NCBI GenBank assembly: GCA_964449165.1
Contig: CAYVAT010000006.1
Coordinates: forward strand, 62,001 to 126,000
Length of the DNA: 64,000 nucleotides
Direction of reading: 5' to 3'
Origin: CAYSCW01 sp964449165
GTDB lineage: Bacteria > Acidobacteriota > Aminicenantia > Aminicenantales > Aminicenantaceae
Each line of letters starts with the position of its first letter. Position 1 is the stretch's first letter. Below the pieces are notes generated by a model. The model was not told the origin of the DNA, searched no databases, and was given only the letters and a program-made list of their open reading frames with translations. Both the position numbers and the translations under genes were made by a program. Positions 1 to 7,105 of this stretch are shown here, in pieces.

Positions 1-934
1 CAATGATAAACCAGAGGGTAGCCAGCAGAGAGTGTTTCTCGTTCTTGGCGGACATCATCCGCTGAGCCACGTATCCCCCTCCCCCAGGTTCGGCTCCGGG
101 GTACCAGGAGGCCCACCACTGGACGCCGACATAGGCAATAAAAGCGACTAGAGTCAAGGATAAAACCCCGCCGACGGTTGAAGAAGGAGCACCGATGGAG
201 GGCTGGAAATGGAAGATCCATTGAGGAAGCTTAGCCTTCAGACCGGATATTCCGCCGATTTCAGGTATGTTGACTGCGATCACAGCTAGGGTGATGGTTC
301 CGGCCATGGCCATGGTGAATTGGAAGGCATCGGTGATAGATACACCCCACAGCCCGGCCATGGAAGAGTAGATAGCCACCAAGAGCATGATCAGGCCCAC
401 AAGCAGCAGGTGGGAGCTGAAAGTGAATCCCAGGATGGATATTTTCTCCAGGCCAAAAATGGTTAAGCGGGGAAACATGACAGAGAGGATCTTGACCATA
501 GCCAGATTGACCCAGCCCATGATCACGATATTCATGAATAATCCGAGATAGAGGGCACGGAAACCCCTTAGGAAAGCGGCCGGTTTTCCTGAATAGCGGA
601 TTTCGGTAAACTCCACATCAGTCAAAATCCCAGCGCGCCGCCACAACCTGGAGAAGAAGAATACAGTCAGCATCCCTCCGAAGAGCATGTTCCACCACAG
701 CCAGTTTCCCGCGATGCCATTTTTGGCCACCAGCTCTGTCACAGCTAAAGGTGTATCTGCGGCAAAGGTGGTGGCCACCATGGTGGTTCCAGCGATCCAC
801 CAGGGAAGATTGCGACCGGAGAGGAAGAACTCACTGGTGTTTCTGCCGGCTCGGCGGGAGAAGTAAAGAGCTATGGTTGTGCTGAGAAGAAGGTAGGTCA
901 GGATGATGGCCCAATCTATAGCGGAGATGTTCAC
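1..934 (-). CDS. Sodium/solute symporter (SSS family), truncated by window start
   Basis: Minus-strand reading frame open from a GTG at 934 to base 1, so the C-terminal part lies outside the window. The start has a good ribosome-binding site (AGAGGTAAGCT just before the GTG). The 311 visible residues begin VNISAIDWAIILTYLLLS, followed by a short cytoplasmic stretch with the SSS-like EFFLSGRNLPWW motif, and then repeated hydrophobic segments including the conserved region around FAADTPLAVTELVAKNG. This pattern fits a sodium-coupled inner-membrane importer of sugars or other small organic solutes. The substrate cannot be read from the sequence. It is divergently transcribed from lexA and has its own candidate promoter at 992-1020. 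It is a different protein from the second SSS transporter at 13304-14929. Confidence 0.85.
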   Translation of the reverse strand, partial: MNISAIDWAIILTYLLLSTTIALYFSRRAGRNTSEFFLSGRNLPWWIAGTTMVATTFAADTPLAVTELVAKNGIAGNWLWWNMLFGGMLTVFFFSRLWRRAGILTDVEFTEIRYSGKPAAFLRGFRALYLGLFMNIVIMGWVNLAMVKILSVMFPRLTIFGLEKISILGFTFSSHLLLVGLIMLLVAIYSSMAGLWGVSITDAFQFTMAMAGTITLAVIAVNIPEIGGISGLKAKLPQWIFHFQPSIGAPSSTVGGVLSLTLVAFIAYVGVQWWASWYPGAEPGGGGYVAQRMMSAKNEKHSLLATLWFII

Positions 935-991
935 AGCTTACCTCTTTGCTCGAATGGAGATCAGATTCTCGCCTGCAATGACCGCCTATAG

Positions 992-1020
992 CTTATACCA
1001 GAACAGAAGCAGCAAGACAA
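992..1020 (-). promoter_or_regulatory. Candidate promoter of the truncated symporter
   Basis: Reading the minus strand, TTGTCT (1020-1015) and TATAAG (997-992) are separated by 17 bases. A TGG precedes the -10 box, giving an extended -10. Confidence 0.45.
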
Positions 1021-1076
1021 GCAGAAAGTCACCCTTATCATGGAGAGGGAAACGCTTTCTTTTTTTATTTTTTTTC

Positions 1077-1105
1077 TTGACAAACAGTGGGGAAGGGCGT
1101 ATTTT
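1077..1105 (+). promoter_or_regulatory. Promoter of the lexA cassette
   Basis: A consensus TTGACA (1077-1082), 17 bases, then TATTTT (1100-1105). Transcription would start near 1112, that is at or just inside the first possible ATG of lexA (1110). The message would be almost leaderless, or translation would begin at the second ATG (1122). Confidence 0.65.
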
Positions 1106-1109
1106 GTAA

Positions 1110-1133
1110 ATGGTGAACAAAATGGTAAACAAA
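1110..1133 (+). promoter_or_regulatory. Tandem 12-bp repeat, candidate LexA operator
   Basis: ATGGTGAACAAA (1110-1121) is followed directly by ATGGTAAACAAA (1122-1133), 11 of 12 bases identical. On the other strand this gives GTTT and GTTC half-sites in direct orientation, 12 bases apart, right behind the -10 box. Some LexA proteins bind direct repeats of the GTTC-N7-GTTC kind, so this is a reasonable autoregulatory site. No second SOS promoter in the window supports it, and the repeat is also coding if translation starts at 1110. Confidence 0.35.
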
Positions 1134-1736
1134 ATTCGGAGGAAACTGACCGAGAGGCAGAGAAAGGTCCTGAAGGCTGTCGAGACTTTTATCCTGGAGC
1201 ATGGCTATCCTCCCACCATCCGCCAGTTGGGAAAGCTTCTCAACATCGCTTCTCCCTCCGCTGTCTTCAAGCATATCCGGAGCCTGGAGAGAAAAGGCTA
1301 CCTGGAGAGAGTAGAGGGGGAGGTGAGTCTCAAGGCAGCGGCGCACTGGGAGGAACATATTCGGGTGCCTTTGGCCGGTCTTGTTCCAGCCGGCGAGCCG
1401 AAGGAGGTCTTCGAAGTTTCAGGAGAAGCGGTGGATGTTCCTGATTGGATGCTGGGCCGGAAGAAAAGCAATATCTTCTGCATTCATGTGGAGGGAAAGA
1501 GCATGGTGGATGCCTATATCGATGATGGAGACCGGGTGCTGGTGGAGAGAACGGGCTCGGCAAGCTCAGGCGAGATGGTGGTGGCTCTCTTGGATGACGG
1601 CTCAGTCACTCTGAAGAGGCTCCGTATAGAAAACGGCCGTATCTTGCTCGTCCCCGAAAATCCAAAGTTTGAACCCCTCAGAGTCAAGAATCTGCGGATT
1701 CTGGGAAGGGTCATCGGCGTTTTGAGAAAGTACTGA
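1110..1736 (+). CDS. lexA: LexA repressor
   Basis: A 208-residue protein of normal LexA length. The N-terminal winged helix (about residues 10-70) contains HGYPPTIRQLGKLL and SPSAVFKHIRSLERKGYL. The C-terminal S24-type autoprotease follows. The cleavage site is Ala94-Gly95 in LVPAGEP, the catalytic serine is Ser131 in VEGKSMVDAYIDDGD, and the catalytic lysine is Lys169 in SVTLKRL. It should repress SOS genes and be inactivated by RecA-stimulated self-cleavage. It heads a three-gene plus-strand cassette with two DNA polymerases, whose control is its likely main job. ATG 1122, four codons downstream, is an equally possible start because the promoter -10 box ends at 1105. A second LexA elsewhere in the genome cannot be excluded. 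Confidence 0.93.
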   Translation: MVNKMVNKIRRKLTERQRKVLKAVETFILEHGYPPTIRQLGKLLNIASPSAVFKHIRSLERKGYLERVEGEVSLKAAAHWEEHIRVPLAGLVPAGEPKEVFEVSGEAVDVPDWMLGRKKSNIFCIHVEGKSMVDAYIDDGDRVLVERTGSASSGEMVVALLDDGSVTLKRLRIENGRILLVPENPKFEPLRVKNLRILGRVIGVLRKY

Positions 1737-1775
1737 AGCCTTCAAACTGCGAAAGGCCAGGTGGAAAGAGGAAAG

Positions 1776-2999
1776 ATGAACAGGAGATGTGTTGTCCACA
1801 TCGACATCGACGCTTTTTTTGCGGCTGTGGAGGTGCTGCTCAACCCTTCTCTCAAGGGCAAGCCTGTCATCGTGGGCGGCCTTCCCCATGAGAGGGGAGT
1901 GGCTTCCACGGCTTCTTACGAGGCCCGCCGCTACGGAGTTCACTCCGGGATGGCGCTGCGCAAGGCCTACCAGCTCTGTCCCCATGGGGTCTTCTTAAGG
2001 GGAAACTACCAGATTTACAAGACTTTCTCCGAGAAGTTTTTCCGAATCCTTTCTCGCTACACCCCGGATGTGGAGGAGGCCTCTCTGGATGAGGCCTACC
2101 TGGAGCTGACCCGCTGCCGTCCTCTTTATTCCTCTTTCTCCCGAGCTGCCCGGGAGATTAAACGCAAGGTGGAAAGCAAACTGGGTCTTAAGGTTTCGGT
2201 GGGAGTGGGGCCGAACAAGCTTCTGGCCAAGCTGGCCACGGCCAAGGCAAAGCCCGCAGGGCTGGTGGAGGTCGAACCAGGAAAAGAGGAGGATTTCTTG
2301 AAGAACCTGGGTATAGAAGCTCTTCCTGGAATAGGCCCCAAGGCCCAGGTCATCCTCCGCATGCTCAACATCCAAAAGATCGGTGATTTACAGGCTCTGT
2401 CCCGCCCCACCCTGCGCTCGCTTTTCGGCCTGAACGGCGAGGAGATGTACTTCCAGGCAAGAGGAATCGACAGCCGTGCTCTGGCCTGTGCGTCTGTGCC
2501 CAAATCCGTCTCCCGCGAGACAACCTTTCTGGAAGATCTCTGGGACCAGCGCCTGCTGCTGGCCCATCTGGCCTACCTTTGCGACCGGTTGACCATCCCC
2601 TTGCGGCAGGAGGGACTTTTTGCCCACATCATCGAGGTCAAAGTCCGCTACTCTGACTTTCGGACCGAAGCCCGGCGCCGCCTTCTCCTCATGCCCCTCC
2701 AGGAGATGGAGGGAATCTACAGGATCGTCCACCACCTTTTCCTCCAGCTCTTCTCCTCATCGCGTCTGTCGCTGCGGCTGGTGGGAGTGAAGGCCTCAGA
2801 GCTGGTGCGAAGCCGGCCCCTTTCTCTCTTTGAGCCCTACTCAGAGCAGAAGGAGCGGCTGGGCCTGGCCGTGGACCAGGTCAGGGAAAAGTATGGGTTC
2901 GGAGCGCTGCTTACGGTCAGGGAGAAGATGCTGGAAACCCTCTACGGTTTTGAAAAGAAGCGAGGATTTGTCCTGAAGACAGCTTCCCTGACAAAGTAG
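1776..2999 (+). CDS. Y-family DNA polymerase (DinB/ImuB-related, catalytic residues present)
   Basis: A translesion polymerase. The chosen ATG at 1776 has AGAGGAAAG directly upstream; a GTG at 1761 in the same frame is less well supported. The palm begins with VVHIDIDAFFAAVE. Metal-binding acidic residues are Asp10 and the pair Asp105-Glu106 in EEASLDEAYLE, so it is predicted active. This argues against a classic ImuB, which lacks these residues. A helix-hairpin-helix region (IEALPGIGPKA) and a little-finger domain follow. RPLSLFEP near residue 355 resembles a beta-clamp-binding motif. It lies 39 bases after lexA and 4 bases before the DnaE-type gene, as in SOS-controlled mutasome operons, and probably works with that polymerase in damage-induced mutagenesis. 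Confidence 0.88.
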   Translation: MNRRCVVHIDIDAFFAAVEVLLNPSLKGKPVIVGGLPHERGVASTASYEARRYGVHSGMALRKAYQLCPHGVFLRGNYQIYKTFSEKFFRILSRYTPDVEEASLDEAYLELTRCRPLYSSFSRAAREIKRKVESKLGLKVSVGVGPNKLLAKLATAKAKPAGLVEVEPGKEEDFLKNLGIEALPGIGPKAQVILRMLNIQKIGDLQALSRPTLRSLFGLNGEEMYFQARGIDSRALACASVPKSVSRETTFLEDLWDQRLLLAHLAYLCDRLTIPLRQEGLFAHIIEVKVRYSDFRTEARRRLLLMPLQEMEGIYRIVHHLFLQLFSSSRLSLRLVGVKASELVRSRPLSLFEPYSEQKERLGLAVDQVREKYGFGALLTVREKMLETLYGFEKKRGFVLKTASLTK

Positions 3000-3003
3000 A
3001 AAG

Positions 3004-5802
3004 ATGTTTATTCCACTTCGAGTTCACTCCGTCTACAGCAAGGGGAAAGGAGCCGTCACCCTCGGCGAGCTGGCCTCCTGGGTCTTCCAGGGGAGGTTGG
3101 CCTTCGCGGCCCTGACAGACATCGGGAACCTCTACGGCTGGGGAAGCTGGAGACGAGCCGCCAGCCAGCAGGAATTTTCTCCTCTCTTCGGCTGCGAGAC
3201 TGAGATCGGAGGAAGAAGATTTGTGTTTCTGATCCGAAAGAGAGAGGGCTACTGGAACCTGATGGAGATTCTCAACAGCAGGAGAGTGGAAAACACAGAA
3301 GGGTTGATCACCATCTTCATCCCTCACAGCGGCAAGGAGCCTTCGGAGGCTGCAGAGTGGCTTCCCAGAGAAGATCTTTACCTGGGAGGAGATTTTTCAA
3401 ACTTCGAGGAAGCGCATGCCCAGGCGAGAAAATACAATCTCCCTCTGGTATGGGCCAATCCCCTGAAGTTCGTCAAAAATCCGGAAAGGCTGATCCTTCT
3501 CCATGCCATCCACAAGAAGATTCCTTATCCTCCGGAGAAGGAAAGGTTCAAGCGCGGGATGAGGCTTTTTGGACCCAGGCAGGGGGCTCTGGCCCTCCGC
3601 AGGTTCGGCTCTGAGGCGGAGGAGTCTTTCAGGCGAACCTTTGAAGTCGCCGAAAAATGCTCTTTTCGCTTTGAAGGCATCGTTCCTCCTCTTCCCGGAG
3701 ACCTTTTTCCTACCTCCCTGAGAGAGGTGGTGATGAGGCGGTTGAGAGGGGAGCGGAGCCTGAGCTGGAGAGAGAGGGAGCGGGCCAAAAGAGAGCTCGC
3801 CGTCGTGGAAAGGTCGGGTTTTGCCCCCTATTTTCTGATCGTCCATGATGTGGTCGCCTTTGCCCGCCGCAAGGGCATTCTCCACAACCTGAAAGGTTCA
3901 GGAGCTTCCTCATACCTTGCTTATCTTCTGGGGATCTCTCACATCAGCCCCATCGTATTCGACCTCTATTTTGAGAGATTCTTGAATGAGGGCCGGGATG
4001 ACCCTCCGGATTTTGACCTGGATTTTGACTCCCGCCGCCGCGATGAAGTTCTCACCTATGTGTTCACGACCTACGGGCAGGGCCGTACAGGAGCGGCCTT
4101 TGTCTGCAGCCTGAAAAACTTCCGGGCCCGTTCCGCGCTCTACGAAACAGCCCGTGCTTTCGGCCTTGCGCCCGAAGAAGCCCGCTCCCTGAGCAAGAGG
4201 ATTCCCTTCTTTGCCGAACCTTCCTTCCTGGGCAAGAACAAACATCCTCCCGGCTACATGGAGATATGGAAGGCCGCCTCAGACCTCGGCTCTGTCTACT
4301 GCGAGAACTCCCTTCATGTGGGAGGGGTCATCCTCACTCCTTCTCCTGCCAGCCGGTATCTACCCCTGGAAGAGTCGGCAAAGGGGTATGTCATGGTCCA
4401 ATACGACCGGGATGCGGTGGAAGATTTGAAGCTTATCAAGCTGGACCTTCTTTCGGTAAGAGGCCTGGCTGCTATCTCCGGAACCAAGGAAAAACTCCGG
4501 ATGCGCACCATTCCTCCCGAAGACAGGAAGGCCTACCACCTCTTAAAGCATGCTCAGACCATCGGCTGCTTCCAGGTGGAAAGCCCGGCCATGATGAACC
4601 TGCTGCGGCGGATGAAGCCGGGGAGCATCTATGAACTGACCCAAGCTCTGGCCTTGATCCGGCCCGGCCCCACAGAAAGCGGGATGAAGGAGAGGCTCCT
4701 TCGAAGCCGGGAAGGAAGGAGTGTTTTCCGTGATCCCTTGATGGTCAGGGTGCTTCCCGAGACAGGAGGGCTTCTTCTCTACGAGGAGCAGGTGATGCAG
4801 ATTGCCGAACGGGTGGCCGGGATGGCGCCTGCGGAGGGAGACCTTCTTCGCCGCGCCCTCAAGAAGAGGAAGAAGGACTTTCCCCTTAAAGAGAAATTCT
4901 TCCGGGAAGCCGGAGAGAGGGGGTATCCTGAAGGAGAAATCAAGAGGCTGTGGAAGGTGATGGAGAAGTTCTCTTCCTATTCCTTCAACAAGGCTCACAG
5001 TGCCTCCTATGCCCAGATGGCCTACCAGGCCGTCTACCTCAAGGCCCATCATCCTGTGGTTTATCTGGCTTCTGTGCTCAATGCCGGAGGGGGATACTAC
5101 ACTCTGGAGGAGTACATCGAGGAAGCCAAAAGGCAGGGCATCAGGATCCTGGGTCCGGATGTCAGCCGCAGCGGCTATCACTTCGAGGTGGAAGGAGAGA
5201 GTATCCGGGTGGGCTTTGCTTCCATCAAAGGGCTGGCTCTGAAGACCATAAAAAAGATCATCGAGGAGAGGCGAGAGGGCAGGTATCTTTCGGTGGAGGA
5301 CTTTCTCTTGCGGACAGGTTTGACCCGAACCGAGCTTCTCTTGCTGATCAAAACCGGGGTTTTCGATTCGCTGGAGCCCCGCCGCTCGCAGCAGATTCTC
5401 CGCTATTTCCAGGGCCTGGAGGAGATGGAGGAGGTCCTTGATTTCGAGTCCAAGGAGAAGGAGAAGATGCAGGTTGAAATGCTCGGCTTCGATCCCGCAG
5501 GGGACACTCTTTCTCTTTTTGCTGGCAAGAGGCCGCCCCTGCGCATAAAGGACCTCAAGCATCATGTGGGCCAGGAGGTGGAGCTTGTGGTCAGAGTTGT
5601 GGATGCCCGCTTGAAGAAGGTGTCCAAAGGGCAGAAGTATTTCTTTCTTTTTGAGGATGAGACCGGCCTTCTGGAGGGAGTGGGGGAAAGGAAGTGTTTG
5701 ACCTTCGGGTCGCCGCCGGCCTGCTATCTAAGGGGAGAAGTGCTCTCTGATGGAGAGGGCCGACCGAAGGTCTTCGACTGCTCCTTCCTCAATCCTTATT
5801 GA
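3004..5802 (+). CDS. DnaE-type DNA polymerase III alpha, short error-prone (DnaE2/ImuC-like) form
   Basis: A C-family polymerase of 932 residues, shorter than replicative DnaE (about 1160) and close to DnaE2/ImuC. The N-terminal PHP domain starts FIPLRVHSVYS, where the usual metal-binding HLHVHS motif has lost two of three histidines. The active site is preserved: PDFDLDFDSRRRDEV (about residues 335-350) supplies two catalytic aspartates and LIKLDLLSVRGL the third. Helix-hairpin-helix and OB-fold regions follow (LVVRVVDARLKK near 860), with no obvious tau-binding tail. Its place behind lexA and a Y-family polymerase identifies it as the SOS mutasome polymerase, not the replicative enzyme. The ATG at 3004 follows the previous stop by 4 bases with a weak AGAAAG site, which suggests translational coupling. 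Confidence 0.88.
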   Translation: MFIPLRVHSVYSKGKGAVTLGELASWVFQGRLAFAALTDIGNLYGWGSWRRAASQQEFSPLFGCETEIGGRRFVFLIRKREGYWNLMEILNSRRVENTEGLITIFIPHSGKEPSEAAEWLPREDLYLGGDFSNFEEAHAQARKYNLPLVWANPLKFVKNPERLILLHAIHKKIPYPPEKERFKRGMRLFGPRQGALALRRFGSEAEESFRRTFEVAEKCSFRFEGIVPPLPGDLFPTSLREVVMRRLRGERSLSWRERERAKRELAVVERSGFAPYFLIVHDVVAFARRKGILHNLKGSGASSYLAYLLGISHISPIVFDLYFERFLNEGRDDPPDFDLDFDSRRRDEVLTYVFTTYGQGRTGAAFVCSLKNFRARSALYETARAFGLAPEEARSLSKRIPFFAEPSFLGKNKHPPGYMEIWKAASDLGSVYCENSLHVGGVILTPSPASRYLPLEESAKGYVMVQYDRDAVEDLKLIKLDLLSVRGLAAISGTKEKLRMRTIPPEDRKAYHLLKHAQTIGCFQVESPAMMNLLRRMKPGSIYELTQALALIRPGPTESGMKERLLRSREGRSVFRDPLMVRVLPETGGLLLYEEQVMQIAERVAGMAPAEGDLLRRALKKRKKDFPLKEKFFREAGERGYPEGEIKRLWKVMEKFSSYSFNKAHSASYAQMAYQAVYLKAHHPVVYLASVLNAGGGYYTLEEYIEEAKRQGIRILGPDVSRSGYHFEVEGESIRVGFASIKGLALKTIKKIIEERREGRYLSVEDFLLRTGLTRTELLLLIKTGVFDSLEPRRSQQILRYFQGLEEMEEVLDFESKEKEKMQVEMLGFDPAGDTLSLFAGKRPPLRIKDLKHHVGQEVELVVRVVDARLKKVSKGQKYFFLFEDETGLLEGVGERKCLTFGSPPACYLRGEVLSDGEGRPKVFDCSFLNPY

Positions 5803-5806
5803 GGAA
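5785..5806. terminator. Hairpin between convergent genes, possible terminator
   Basis: TTCCTCAAT and ATTGAGGAA form a perfect 9-bp stem with a CCTT loop over the stop codon of the polymerase gene. No T-run follows on either strand, so it is not a canonical intrinsic terminator. Confidence 0.3.
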
Positions 5807-5834
5807 AAAGGAATTGTTTCCCTTATGCCTATAT

Positions 5835-6650
5835 CTATGCTGGTTTTCTGAATTCCAGACAATACCCGTGGTACTGACCATGCCGTTTCCATATGCCATC
5901 CACTCGTATTCCTTCCATTGTATCTGGCACCAGGTGAACGGGTATGGATGTATCTACTCTCTTGCCCTTATGCGGGCGCAAGAAACCGGGGATCCGAGCG
6001 ATGAATTGTGCTACCCGTTCAGATTCGTCGGCAATTACAATTTTGCTTCCCGGCCGGGCGACGCGGATCATCTCGTCGATGGCCTTCTTTTTTTCAGAAA
6101 AAAAGTTGATCCCCCCAATGTGGAGGATGCTGTCGAACGACTCTGCTTTAAAAGGCAACACTTCTGCCATTGCTAGGAAGAGTTCTACCGGCCAGCCTCT
6201 CGTGGTAACTAAGCTGCGGCAGCGGGCCAATTGGGCTCCAGAGATGTCCAGACCGTATACCTCACCCACATTTGGCGATTCAAACAGGTAGGGAAGATTG
6301 TCACCTGACCCTATGGAAACCTCCAGAATGCGTCCGCCTTTCAAATCCAGCCTGTCCAAAATTTCTGTGCGTGCTTTGCGCTCTCCCCCAAAAGGTAAAA
6401 ATGCCAGCTTGGTGAGGAGGCTATAGACGCGCGAAAACCAGTTATAAAAGCGAGCAAAACGGCGGTTGAGGCCCTCCAGTTCCTGGGAAGAGATAAAGTG
6501 AGCAATGCCATTCCTGATGAGAAAGCTTCGTTCACAGTTCGGGCAGAACAGCTCCCCCTCATCCACTGTCTCATCACCGCGCCCATCGCGCAGAGAAAGT
6601 GCAGCATGACAATCAGGACAACAGAGTAACTCCAGTGTTGAACGTTTCAT
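5835..6650 (-). CDS. SAM-dependent methyltransferase with N-terminal zinc-ribbon (Trm112-like) domain
   Basis: A 271-residue protein from the ATG at 6650, preceded by GGAAGGAGTCAAG; an upstream in-frame start at 6698 lacks a site. The first 45 residues form a Trm112-like metal-binding segment (LLCCPDCH and ELFCPNCERSF, four cysteine positions). A class I methyltransferase fold follows with the SAM motif ILEVSIGSGDNLPYL (about 98-112), VYGLDIS, and motif-4-like ESFDSILHIGGINFF. This layout matches UbiE/COQ5-like enzymes annotated as methyltransferase type 11. The substrate cannot be inferred. It is convergent with the polymerase cassette and stands alone. Confidence 0.75.
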   Translation of the reverse strand: MKRSTLELLCCPDCHAALSLRDGRGDETVDEGELFCPNCERSFLIRNGIAHFISSQELEGLNRRFARFYNWFSRVYSLLTKLAFLPFGGERKARTEILDRLDLKGGRILEVSIGSGDNLPYLFESPNVGEVYGLDISGAQLARCRSLVTTRGWPVELFLAMAEVLPFKAESFDSILHIGGINFFSEKKKAIDEMIRVARPGSKIVIADESERVAQFIARIPGFLRPHKGKRVDTSIPVHLVPDTMEGIRVDGIWKRHGQYHGYCLEFRKPA

Positions 6651-7105
6651 CTTGACTCCTTCCCAGGCCGATAGAGCGATCTGACTATAAATAAACAACT
6701 TGCATTATTTGATGGAAATTAGCCTTGGAAGAACATTGTCTTTGTGTGATTCCATTAAATATTCCCAGCCAAGCTGCAGTCATATCCTAAAATTATTCTC
6801 ATTTGATTACAAGCAATATATTGTGCTTCCATAGAATTTTAGATCGGAACGATTCCTCATCGATGAATGAGAAATTTTCTGGAGTTTGAGCAATTTCCTG
6901 GTCTCACTCAAAGCGTATTTTTTATTCGAAGCAACTTCTTTCTTTGATGAAGCTGTTACAATCAGGATACAAAAAGCTGATTCGCTGGAGAGTTTGAAAA
7001 AGTATTTTATTTTCCGTATCGTAAACCTTTTTTAAGATTTAGGAGTCTTTATGTATGAACTGAGAATAACAAGTGATGTGATAATTCAATATAGCGAGAT
7101 TGAAA
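6651..7105. other. Intergenic region with one weak promoter candidate
   Basis: About 455 bases of AT-rich sequence between divergent genes. TTGAAA (6994-6999), 17 bases, TATCGT (7017-7022) could serve the DUF5916 gene. A short frame at 7051-7242 has a Shine-Dalgarno-like TTAGGAG but overlaps the gene and looks spurious. I see no RNA gene or copy of the dispersed repeat here. Confidence 0.35.
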
